A DNA stretch of 58,959 nt from Parafrankia elaeagni (GTDB lineage Bacteria; Actinomycetota; Actinomycetes; Frankiales; Frankiaceae). Positions 1 through 7,213 of the stretch are shown piece by piece. Location of the stretch: positions 1-58,959 of the forward strand of contig NZ_KB893734.1 of the NCBI RefSeq assembly GCF_000374165.1. The letters run 5' to 3'. Position 1 is the first letter of the stretch. Each line of letters starts with the position of its first letter. The position numbers and the translations under genes are program-made. The notes beneath the pieces are model-generated. The model saw only the letters and a list, made by a program, of their open reading frames with translations. It did no database searches and was not told where the DNA came from.

Positions 1-245
1 AGCACCGGCTGTTCTCCCGGATCACCGCGAACTGGCGTGGCCGGCCGCTGACCACTTTCCAGACCATCGTCAGTCTCATCGCCAACACGACGACCACCAC
101 CGGCCTCACAGTCCGCTGCGAGCTCGATCCCGGCGACTATCCCACCAAGGTCAAAGTCACCACACAGGACAGGGAGAGAATCCCGATCAACAGACATGAC
201 TTCCACGGAGACTGGAACTACACGATCAACCAGCCAGACGATTAA
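1..245 (+). CDS. ISAzo13-type transposase, C-terminal fragment (5' end outside window)
   Basis: An open frame enters from the left edge (first full codon at position 3) and stops at TAA 243-245. The visible 80 residues include SRITANWRGRPL, a Thr-rich stretch, VRCELDPGDYPTKVKVT, and a tail with FHGDWNYTINQP. This is the characteristic end of ISAzo13-family (Rhodopirellula-type DDE) transposases, which cut and join DNA to move the element. Only the last part of the catalytic domain is present, so completeness cannot be judged. The next gene lies in the same reading frame 39 bases downstream, and its 5' end seems to have been removed by this element. Confidence 0.8.
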   Translation, partial: HRLFSRITANWRGRPLTTFQTIVSLIANTTTTTGLTVRCELDPGDYPTKVKVTTQDRERIPINRHDFHGDWNYTINQPDD

Positions 246-262
246 CTTATATCAATCCGAAC
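1..262 (+). mobile_element. Right end of an ISAzo13-type insertion sequence
   Basis: The element is represented only by the transposase 3' end plus a short tail. The exact right boundary is inferred: the pectate lyase signal-peptide frame becomes readable by about 255-265, so the terminal inverted repeat should lie between 246 and about 262. The matching left end is outside the window, so the repeat cannot be verified. Confidence 0.5.
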
Positions 263-284
263 CCTAAGGGGCATCGCGTCGGCG

Positions 285-1514
285 TTGACCATGATCGTGG
301 TCGGGTGCACGGCGGTGGTGATGAACACGCCGGCGGCCTCCGCGGCGACGGTGGACACCAGCGCCTGGTACGTCCTGGTCAACCGCCACAGCGGCCAGGC
401 GCTGGACGTCTACGACCTGGCCACCCACGACGGCGCGCGGATAGCCCAGTGGCCCCGTAACGACGGGTACTGGCAGCAGTGGCAGTTCGTCGACTCCGGC
501 GGCGGCTACTACCGGCTCCGGTCGCGCCACTCCGGCAAGGTCCTCGAGATCTACGAATGGTCCACCGCCAATCTCGCCCCCGCGGTGCAGTGGACCGACC
601 TCAACGGCGCCAACCAGCAGTGGCGGCTCAGCGACGTCGCCGGCGGTTACGTCCAACTGGTCAACCGCAACAGCAACCGGGTGCTCGAGGTGCTGAACTC
701 CTCCACCGCCAACGGTGCCGACGTCGTCCAGTACCGCAACCTGAACGGCAACAACCAGCAGTGGCAGCTGGTCAGGGTGGGCGGTGGCAGCAGCGGAGGC
801 GGTGGGGGCGGCGGCACCACCCCGCCGAGCTGGCCGAACGCCACCGGCAGCCAGGCCGTCTCCAGCACCATCCGGGTGAACGGCACCTACGACGGCGGCA
901 TGCGCCGCTACTACGGCAGCGGTGCTCTCGGCGGCAGCAGCCAGGAGGAGGGCCAGGACGCCCTGTTCGACCTTCCCGCCGGCGCCACCCTCCAGAACGT
1001 GATCCTCGGCTCTCCCGCCGCTGACGGCATCCACTGCGCCGGCACCTGCACGCTGCGCAACGTCTGGTGGGAGGACGTCGGCGAGGACGCCGCCACCTTC
1101 CGCGGCAGTGGCTCGCCGACCTTCCTCGTCGACGGCGGCGGGGCCCGCCAGGCCTCCGACAAGGTCTTCCAGCACAACGGCGCCGGCACCCTGACCGTCC
1201 GCAACTTCCAGTTCCAGAACATCGGCACCGCCTACCGCTCCTGCGGCAACTGCTCCACCCAGTACGCCCGCCACGTCGTCTTCCAGAACATCTGGGTGAC
1301 CACCCCAGCCAACCGCCTCGCCGGCATCAACACCAACTACGGCGACACGGCCAGCTTCTCCGGAGTCACCATCCGCAACGACCCCAACCGCCGGGTCACC
1401 GTCTGCCAGAAGTACGTCGGCAACGACGACGGCGACGAACCGAGGACCAACGGCAGCGGCGCCGACAGCACCTACTGCCGCTACACCAGCTCCAACATCA
1501 CCTACGTCAACTGA
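285..1514 (+). CDS. Secreted pectate lyase (PL3) with N-terminal ricin-type lectin domain, probably 5'-truncated
   Basis: This is a predicted extracellular lyase that would cleave de-esterified pectin by beta-elimination. Residues about 4-25 are a hydrophobic secretion segment ending in AASA. Residues 26-165 hold three beta-trefoil repeats, each ending in a QxW-type motif (QQWQF, QQWRL, QQWQL), as in ricin-B/CBM13 carbohydrate-binding domains. A Gly/Ser linker follows, and residues about 190-409 match pectate lyase family 3 (ADGIHC, WWEDVGEDA, cysteine-rich core). The only in-frame starts are TTG 285 and ATG 291, neither with a convincing ribosome site. Upstream codons between the IS stop and 285 read IRTLRGIASA, which looks like the basic n-region of the missing signal peptide. 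The gene may be silent or badly expressed. Confidence 0.85.
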   Translation: MTMIVVGCTAVVMNTPAASAATVDTSAWYVLVNRHSGQALDVYDLATHDGARIAQWPRNDGYWQQWQFVDSGGGYYRLRSRHSGKVLEIYEWSTANLAPAVQWTDLNGANQQWRLSDVAGGYVQLVNRNSNRVLEVLNSSTANGADVVQYRNLNGNNQQWQLVRVGGGSSGGGGGGGTTPPSWPNATGSQAVSSTIRVNGTYDGGMRRYYGSGALGGSSQEEGQDALFDLPAGATLQNVILGSPAADGIHCAGTCTLRNVWWEDVGEDAATFRGSGSPTFLVDGGGARQASDKVFQHNGAGTLTVRNFQFQNIGTAYRSCGNCSTQYARHVVFQNIWVTTPANRLAGINTNYGDTASFSGVTIRNDPNRRVTVCQKYVGNDDGDEPRTNGSGADSTYCRYTSSNITYVN

Positions 1515-1537
1515 GCTCCGCGCGGTTCCGGAGTGAC

Positions 1538-1595
1538 TGAGCCGTTCCCGCCGGCCGGAGGTGGCCCTGCCACCTCCGGCCCCGTCCTCGGCTCA
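1538..1595 (+). terminator. Nested hairpin between pectate lyase and arabinanase
   Basis: A perfect 13-bp inner stem (GGCCGGAGGTGGC at 1553-1565 with its complement at 1569-1581, 3-nt loop) sits inside an outer 7-bp stem (TGAGCCG 1538-1544 / CGGCTCA 1589-1595). There is no U-tract, as is common for actinobacterial terminators. It implies that the two secreted enzymes are largely transcribed separately. Confidence 0.7.
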
Positions 1596-1623
1596 CGGTT
1601 CTTCCAGATCTCAGGGAGTGTGC

Positions 1624-2622
1624 ATGATGAGGTGCGGAGACGGCAGGCGGTTGTCCTTCTGGCGGAAGGTCGCGGTCACGGCCGCGGTGACGGCGTGCGC
1701 TGTGGTCGCACCCGGCCCCCCGGCTCTGGCCGCCTACCCGGGACCCGGTCGTGTGACAGGAAACGTGACCGTGCACGACCCGTCCATGGTGCGGATCCCG
1801 TCCGGATATCTTCTCTTCTCCACCCACAACGGCATCGAGACCCGTTCCTCCGCCGACCGGGTGAACTTCACCTTCGTGGGGCGGGCCTTCCCCACCCCGC
1901 CGTCCTGGGTGTACTCCTACAACAGTTCGGGTGACCTCTGGGCGCCCGACGTCTCCTACCAGAACGGGCTCTACTGGCTCTACTACTCGGTATCCAGCTT
2001 CGGCAGCAACAACTCCGCGATCGGGCTGGCGACGTCCACCACCGGCCTGCCCGGAAGCTGGGCGGACCGGGGAGTCGTCGTCACCTCGACGAGTTCGAGC
2101 AACTTCAACGCCATCGATCCGTCGCTGCTCGTCGACAACAACGGCAGATGGTGGCTCTCCTTCGGGTCCTTCTGGAGTGGGATCCACATGATCCGGCTGG
2201 ATCCCTCGACCGGAAAACGGCTGGCCTCCGACACCAGCCGGTACCACCTCGCTTACCGCCCGCCCGACCCCCACGCGGTGGAGGCGCCGCAGATCGTCTA
2301 CCGGAGTGGTTACTACTACCTTTTCACCTCCCACGACCTGTGCTGCCGGGGGACGTCGAGCACCTATCGGATCACGGTGGGGCGTTCGACCAGCCCGAAC
2401 GGGCCGTACCGCGACCGGGCCGGGGTGCCTCTGCTCAACGGGGGCGGCACCGAGGTTCTGGCGACCCACGGCGCGGTGGTCGGGCCAGGTGGGCAGAGCG
2501 TGCTGCGCGACACCGACGGGGCTCTCCTCGTCTACCACTACTACGACGCGGGCGCCGGGGGCCGGGAGACGCTGGGCGTCAATCTGATCGGCTGGAGCGG
2601 AGGCTGGCCCGCGGTCTACTGA
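1624..2622 (+). CDS. Secreted arabinan endo-1,5-alpha-L-arabinosidase (GH43)
   Basis: A 332-residue protein predicted to hydrolyse the arabinan side chains of pectin outside the cell. Start ATG 1624 is chosen because AGGGAG lies 5-10 bases upstream and a clear Sec signal peptide follows (RR/K region, hydrophobic core, cleavage near PPALAA, residues 30-37). The five-bladed propeller family motifs are visible: catalytic base Asp52 in VHDPSM, Asp165 in AIDPSLL, and general acid Glu220 in VEAPQIVY, followed by SGYYYLFTSHDLCCRG. Length and layout are normal for the family. It sits 109 bp after the pectate lyase, so the pair forms a small pectin-degrading set. Confidence 0.93.
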   Translation: MMRCGDGRRLSFWRKVAVTAAVTACAVVAPGPPALAAYPGPGRVTGNVTVHDPSMVRIPSGYLLFSTHNGIETRSSADRVNFTFVGRAFPTPPSWVYSYNSSGDLWAPDVSYQNGLYWLYYSVSSFGSNNSAIGLATSTTGLPGSWADRGVVVTSTSSSNFNAIDPSLLVDNNGRWWLSFGSFWSGIHMIRLDPSTGKRLASDTSRYHLAYRPPDPHAVEAPQIVYRSGYYYLFTSHDLCCRGTSSTYRITVGRSTSPNGPYRDRAGVPLLNGGGTEVLATHGAVVGPGGQSVLRDTDGALLVYHYYDAGAGGRETLGVNLIGWSGGWPAVY

Positions 2623-2632
2623 GACAGGCCGT

Positions 2633-2690
2633 CCGTGCGCCGGACCTTGTAGGCGTCGTCGAGCCGGAGCAGGGGTGGTCCGGCTCGACG
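2633..2690 (+). repeat. Detached copy of the dnaE 3' coding end
   Basis: 58 bases match positions 8925-8981 inside dnaE in the same orientation, with one substitution and one inserted G. The matched part encodes, in dnaE, the residues around [16 protein letters not shown] near the C-terminus. Here it is non-coding and begins 11 bases after the arabinanase stop codon. The two copies bracket the PadR/ABC/ATPase block. Confidence 0.9.
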
Positions 2691-2728
2691 TGCCGTGACC
2701 GACAGGGTTCGCCCCGTCGGTCACGGCA
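2691..2728 (+). terminator. Strong hairpin with UUCG-type loop
   Basis: Perfect 13-bp arms TGCCGTGACCGAC (2691-2703) and GTCGGTCACGGCA (2716-2728). The inner sequence can add GGG-TTCG-CCC, giving a UUCG tetraloop. It directly follows the dnaE-derived repeat and precedes the PadR operator region, so it could terminate arabinanase transcription. Confidence 0.7.
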
Positions 2729-2777
2729 ACGGCATTGGTCCATGGGGCAGCCCCGGCCTGCGAGCCCACAGGAGCAG

Positions 2778-2833
2778 CCCTCCTCTGCATACCGGGTATT
2801 CTCCGTCGTGCATACTCGGTATGCAGAGGAGGG
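2778..2833 (+). promoter_or_regulatory. Operator-like inverted repeat in front of padR
   Basis: A 16-bp perfect inverted repeat: CCCTCCTCTGCATACC (2778-2793) and GGTATGCAGAGGAGGG (2818-2833), separated by 24 bases. Each arm also carries its own short palindrome: ATACC-G-GGTAT at the left, and GCATAC-TCG-GTATGC at the right. The right arm contains the AGGAGGG ribosome-binding site of padR (start 2843). The likely role is autoregulation by the PadR protein at the DNA level. If transcribed in full, the arms could also pair and hide the ribosome site. Confidence 0.7.
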
Positions 2834-2842
2834 AGACCTGGC

Positions 2843-3547
2843 ATGTCGGTCCGGAACGGGCTGCTCGCGCTGCTGGCGGAGCGCCCGATGTACGGCTATC
2901 AGTTGCGGGCGGAGTTCGAGGCCAGGACAGGATCGACCTGGCCGCTGAACATCGGGCAGGTCTACACGACGCTGCGCCGCCTCGAGCGGGACGGCCTCGT
3001 GACGGGCGACGGTGCTCCCAGCCGAGCGGACGCGGCCGCCCCGGACACTCCGGCTGCGGAAGGGCCGGCCGCGAGCGCCGCGGCCAGGGCCATGCCGGTC
3101 ACCGGCACTCCAGCGGCGAGGACCGCGGTCATGAGCCCGGAGCACGGCGGTGACGGCGGCGACGGCGGCGACGGCCGGGGGATCGTCTACCGGCTCACCG
3201 CCGCCGGCGAGGTGGCGGCCCAGCGCTGGTGGGCGACCCCGGTGAGCCGGCGGATGGCGGGCCGCGACGAGCTCGCCATCAAGCTCGCGCTCGCTGTCAC
3301 CCTTCCCGAGGTGGACGTCCGATCTCTGGTCCAGCGGCAGCGGGTGGAGACGCTCCGGGCGATGCAGGAGTACACCCGGCTACGCCGCCAGGCCGACGAC
3401 AGCGCCGACCTCGCCTGGCTCCTCGTGCTGGAAAACCTGATCTTCACCGCGGAGGCGGAGATCCGCTGGCTCGACCATGTGGAGCTGCGCCTGACCCGCC
3501 GTGGCCTCGGCGTTCCCCCCGGAACCGACCGTGAGGACAACCGATGA
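2843..3547 (+). CDS. PadR-family transcriptional repressor
   Basis: A 234-residue regulator expected to bind the inverted repeat just upstream and control this three-gene operon. The winged helix is at residues 1-56 (LLALLAERPMYGYQL, YTTLRRLERDGLV), as in PadR proteins. An unusual 55-residue Ala/Gly/Asp-rich insertion (about 57-111, containing HGGDGGDGGDG) splits the wing before the family continues with GIVYRLTAAG. The C-terminal helices suit dimerisation. ATG 2843 is chosen because GAGGAGGGA lies 9-16 bases upstream and the motif starts at once; longer frames would run through the operator. The stop overlaps the ABC gene by ATGA, showing translational coupling. Confidence 0.9.
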   Translation: MSVRNGLLALLAERPMYGYQLRAEFEARTGSTWPLNIGQVYTTLRRLERDGLVTGDGAPSRADAAAPDTPAAEGPAASAAARAMPVTGTPAARTAVMSPEHGGDGGDGGDGRGIVYRLTAAGEVAAQRWWATPVSRRMAGRDELAIKLALAVTLPEVDVRSLVQRQRVETLRAMQEYTRLRRQADDSADLAWLLVLENLIFTAEAEIRWLDHVELRLTRRGLGVPPGTDREDNR

Positions 3548-4317
3548 CGACGGCACTGACCAGCCCGGACGCCCAGGCGGAGGTCGGACGGGTACCCGCC
3601 CTGGAACTGCGGGGTGTGCACCGGGAGCACGGCCGGGGCGCGAGCAGGGTGCAGGCGCTGCGCGGGGTGGATCTGGTCGTGCGTGCCGGCGAGCTGGTGG
3701 CGGTGATGGGCCCGTCCGGGTCGGGCAAGTCGACACTCCTCGCCCTCGCCGGTGGCCTGGACGCCCCCACCTCGGGTGAGGTCCTCGTCGCGGGCACGAC
3801 GCTGAGCGGCCAGTCGCCCAGGGCCCTGGCCGCGCTGCGGCGGCGGGCACTCGGCTACGTCTTCCAGAACCTCAACCTGATTCCCGCGCTGACCGCGGTC
3901 GAGAACGTCATGCTCCCCCGGGAGCTGGACGGGATCTCCGCCCGGGCAGCCCGGCGGGAGGCGCACGCGGCACTGGGGGAGGTGGGTGTCGCCGACCTCG
4001 CCGACCGGTTCCCCGACGACATGTCCGGTGGCCAGCAGCAGCGGGTGGCCATCGCCCGCGCGCTGGTCGGCCCGCGCGGTCTCGTCCTGGCGGACGAGCC
4101 GACCGGCGCGCTGGACTCGCACACCGGCGAGGCGGTGCTGCGGGTGCTGCGGGCCCGCTGTGACGCCGGCTCGGCGGGGCTGCTGGTCACGCATGAGGCG
4201 CGGCACGCGGCCTGGGCCGACCGGGTGATCTTCCTGCGGGACGGCCTGGTGGTGGACTCGACCGGCACACCCGCGACCCCGGAGTCCCTGCTCGGCTCCG
4301 GCGGGGGCCGGCGATGA
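3544..4317 (+). CDS. ABC transporter ATP-binding protein (MacB/LolD type)
   Basis: A 257-residue nucleotide-binding subunit that would power the FtsX-like permease encoded next. Visible motifs: Walker A GPSGSGKST (about residues 58-66), Q-loop in VFQNLNLIPALTAVENV, signature MSGGQQQRVAIARAL, Walker B LVLADEPTGALDS and switch histidine in LLVTHEARHA. The insertion before the signature and the overall length are typical of the MacB/LolD group, which performs export or membrane-stress functions rather than uptake. The gene overlaps padR by 4 bases at its start and the permease by 4 bases at its end. The substrate is unknown; PadR-linked pairs of this kind often give drug or peptide resistance. 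Confidence 0.95.
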   Translation: MTTALTSPDAQAEVGRVPALELRGVHREHGRGASRVQALRGVDLVVRAGELVAVMGPSGSGKSTLLALAGGLDAPTSGEVLVAGTTLSGQSPRALAALRRRALGYVFQNLNLIPALTAVENVMLPRELDGISARAARREAHAALGEVGVADLADRFPDDMSGGQQQRVAIARALVGPRGLVLADEPTGALDSHTGEAVLRVLRARCDAGSAGLLVTHEARHAAWADRVIFLRDGLVVDSTGTPATPESLLGSGGGRR

Positions 4318-7109
4318 CGGCCGGCCGTCTGCGGGCCTGGCGGGTGGCGCTGCGCCTCGCCCGGCGCGATGCCCTGCGTGCCCGCGGGCGTACCGCGCTC
4401 GTCCTCGCGATGATCGCGGTGCCGGTGCTGCTCGTGTCGGCGGTCGACGTCATCGCACGGTCCAGCCAGGACGGCCCGGCCCAGATCGCTCACCGCAAGC
4501 TGGGCAAAGATCCGTCCGTACAGGCGGGGGTCTGGCTCTACGGGCTGGAGGGGCCGTTGTCCCAGAGTCCCGACGGCAGCGAGATAACGACCGAGGAACC
4601 CCCCTCGCTGGCGGGTATCTCCCCGGTCCCGCCCGATCCCGCCGGCGCGCAGCGACGGGCGCTGGCGGCCCTGCCCGCCGGGAACACGGCCGTCATCGAG
4701 CTGCGCCACCACCTGAGGTTCCGGATCAGCGACGGGTCGCGACACGACCGGGCCGTCACCACGAACGTGCGGGAGACCGACTGGACCCGGCCGGAGCTCG
4801 CGGCCCTGGCAACAGTCCGGGCCGGCCGGCTGCCCGCCGCCGCGGGCGAGGCCGCGGTCAGCCGGGCGCTCGCGCGCCACGCCGGCCTCGGAGTCGGCGA
4901 CACACTCACCGCGACCGCGCTCGCCGCGGGCGAGACCCCCGGTTCCGGGCCCGCGCTGAGGATCGTCGGGGTCGTCGAGGAAACCCTCGGGCCGCAGGAG
5001 AGGACGGTGCTGCTCCCACCGGGCACGCTGGCTCCGGTGGCGTCGGAGGCCATGCGATCGTTGTACGTCGTCGGACCGCATCCCGTGGACTGGTCGCGAG
5101 TACGCGCCGCCAACGCCGTGGGCGCGGTGGTGGTGAGCCGGGCCGTGCTCGCCGACCCGCCCCCCGACTCCCAGCTGCCGGCGGCCTCCTCGACCGGCCC
5201 GGAGGCCGGTGTGGTCGCGGCGACGGTGCTCGCCGCGGGCCTGGCGCTGCTGGTGGTGGCGCTGCTCGCCGGCCCCGCGTTCGCGATCGGCTCCCGGCGC
5301 AGCCGCCGCCAGCTCGCGCTGATCGCGGCCGGCGGCGGGGCACCCGCGCACCTGCGCGACATCGTGCTGGCGGGCGGTGTGGTCATCGGCCTGACCGCGT
5401 CGCTGCTCGGGGCGGCCGTCGGCGCTGGGCTGGGCGCGGCGCTCATCCCGGCCCTGGTCGACCGCGGCTGGGCCGACATCGACATCGTGCACACCGACGT
5501 CCGCGTTCTGGATCTGCTGGCGATCGTGGCGGTCGGCACGCTCACCGCGATCGCCGCCGCGGCCGCCCCGGCGATCTCCGCGAGCCGGCTGGACGTGCTC
5601 TCCGCCCTGGGCGGGCACGGCGGTCCGGCCCCGATGCGCCGGCGCGTCCCGGTCGCCGGGAGCGTCCTGGTCGGCGCCGGAGCGGCCGTGACCATCCTCG
5701 GCGCCGGCGACCAGAACGGGCTGCTGGTCCTCGCCGGGACCACACTGGCGATGCTCGGCCTGATCGCCGTCGGCGGCGCCCTCGTGGGCCTGGTCGCCCG
5801 CCTCGCCGGGATCCTGCCCGTCGCCGGGCGGCTGGCCCTGCGCGACGCCGCCCGCCAGCGCGGCCGCACCACCCCGGCGATCGGAGCGGTGATGGCCGCG
5901 GTGGCGGCCTCGGTCGCCGTCTCCCTGTTCGTCGCCGCCATGGACGATCACGACCGCCGTGCCTACCAGCCCATGCTGGGCGACGGCGTGGCGCTGATAG
6001 GCCTCGCCGACGACTCGCGGGACCAGGCCGCCGCGGCACGGGAGCTGGCCGCCGCGGAGCGGATACTGCGGGAGCACCTGCCCATCCGGGCGGTGCACGT
6101 GGTCGAGCGGCCCGTCGACGCCTCCGGCCGGATCCTGCCGATGACGCTGGCGCCGCCCCTGCCGGAAGGCTGTTCACCACCGACCGGAGCGCCGCCCGCG
6201 GACGACCCGCGATGTGAGGCGGCCTTCCGCGGCTGGGACAATACCGCCCCCTACCCCGTCATCCTCGGCCGCGGCGAGGTGCTGGTCGACGACGGGACGG
6301 GTCTGGAGATGGCCCTCGGCCGCGCCGAGCCCGCCCTGCGCCGGGTGCTGGCGGGCGGCGGCGCGGCGGTGCTCGACGACCGGCTGCGCTGGCCGGACGG
6401 GACCGTGCACATCACCGTCACCCTGGACGGCGACGGCGACGGCGACAACGCGGGCGGGGAAACCCTGCGGGAGATCGTGGTGCCCGCCGAGCGGGTCCCG
6501 ACATCGGCACCCTCCTCCGACCTCACCTACGACGGCCTGGTCCTTTCCCCTGCGGCCGCCCGGGACCTGGGCCTGCGCAGCGCTCCGACCCAGATCGTCG
6601 CCTCCACGGACCGCACGCCCACCCAGACCGAGGTGGAACGTCTCCAGGCGGCGGCGGAGAACCTCGGACTCGGCTACCCGGTGGTGGAGCGCGGCTACGT
6701 CAGCGAGTTCGGTATCGGCCTGCTGGCGCTGGCCGCCGGTGCCGGCCTGATCACTCTGAGTGCCACGGTGATCACGGTCGGGTTGGCGGCCGTGGACGGC
6801 CGTGCGGACCTCGCCACCCTGGCCGCGGTCGGCGCCAGTCCCGGCCTGCGCCGACGGCTCGCGGCGAGCCAGGCTGGTGTGGTGGCCGGGCTGGGCACCG
6901 TGCTCGGCGGGATCGCCGGCTTCCTGCCCGGCGCGGCCACGGTCCTGATGATGCGGCAGGGCGACGGCGTGGACGGCCCGCCCTGGCGGCTGGTCATCCC
7001 CTGGGAGACGCTGCTGATCGTCACGGTCGCCGTGCCGCTGCTCGCGATCGCTGCCGGCTGGCTGTTCACTCGGGCACGGCTTCCGATGACACGGCGCGCC
7101 ATCCTCTGA
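4314..7109 (+). CDS. FtsX-like ABC transporter permease
   Basis: A 931-residue membrane subunit partnering the preceding ATPase. A first transmembrane segment (about residues 22-43) precedes a long extracytoplasmic region. Then come clustered membrane helices at about 300-330, 347-375 and 395-425, helices around 440-520 with a second extracytoplasmic region, and a last set of three near 800-925. This is the duplicated FtsX/MacB-B layout of actinobacterial permeases. The large outside regions are presumed to contact substrate or cell envelope. A short Asp/Gly repeat (DGDGDGDN) lies in the second one. The frame begins with ATGA coupling to the ATPase. Confidence 0.92.
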   Translation: MTAGRLRAWRVALRLARRDALRARGRTALVLAMIAVPVLLVSAVDVIARSSQDGPAQIAHRKLGKDPSVQAGVWLYGLEGPLSQSPDGSEITTEEPPSLAGISPVPPDPAGAQRRALAALPAGNTAVIELRHHLRFRISDGSRHDRAVTTNVRETDWTRPELAALATVRAGRLPAAAGEAAVSRALARHAGLGVGDTLTATALAAGETPGSGPALRIVGVVEETLGPQERTVLLPPGTLAPVASEAMRSLYVVGPHPVDWSRVRAANAVGAVVVSRAVLADPPPDSQLPAASSTGPEAGVVAATVLAAGLALLVVALLAGPAFAIGSRRSRRQLALIAAGGGAPAHLRDIVLAGGVVIGLTASLLGAAVGAGLGAALIPALVDRGWADIDIVHTDVRVLDLLAIVAVGTLTAIAAAAAPAISASRLDVLSALGGHGGPAPMRRRVPVAGSVLVGAGAAVTILGAGDQNGLLVLAGTTLAMLGLIAVGGALVGLVARLAGILPVAGRLALRDAARQRGRTTPAIGAVMAAVAASVAVSLFVAAMDDHDRRAYQPMLGDGVALIGLADDSRDQAAAARELAAAERILREHLPIRAVHVVERPVDASGRILPMTLAPPLPEGCSPPTGAPPADDPRCEAAFRGWDNTAPYPVILGRGEVLVDDGTGLEMALGRAEPALRRVLAGGGAAVLDDRLRWPDGTVHITVTLDGDGDGDNAGGETLREIVVPAERVPTSAPSSDLTYDGLVLSPAAARDLGLRSAPTQIVASTDRTPTQTEVERLQAAAENLGLGYPVVERGYVSEFGIGLLALAAGAGLITLSATVITVGLAAVDGRADLATLAAVGASPGLRRRLAASQAGVVAGLGTVLGGIAGFLPGAATVLMMRQGDGVDGPPWRLVIPWETLLIVTVAVPLLAIAAGWLFTRARLPMTRRAIL

Positions 7110-7152
7110 GAGCCACCTGCCCCACCACCGTGCGTCGTCGCGCCAGCACGCC

Positions 7153-7208
7153 AGCACTTACATAAGTGCGGTTATGATAACTGTGGTTATGAAAGTTTCC
7201 GGGAGGTG
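7153..7208 (+). promoter_or_regulatory. AT-rich promoter/operator region and ribosome site before the ATPase gene
   Basis: This short AT-rich island in GC-rich surroundings carries a near-perfect palindrome CACTTA-CA-TAAGTG (7155-7168 region) and two imperfect direct repeats TGCGGTTATGA and TGTGGTTATGA. It is followed by GGGAGGTG (7201-7208), the ribosome site for a TTG start at 7214. The layout suggests a regulated promoter; the regulator is unknown. Confidence 0.5.
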
Positions 7209-7213
7209 TCTGG

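Noticed and set aside
3855-6098. 747-codon reverse frame opposite the ABC/FtsX genes
   Set aside because: Arg/Gly/Gln-rich translation without motifs; the opposite strand carries intact, coupled, motif-rich genes.
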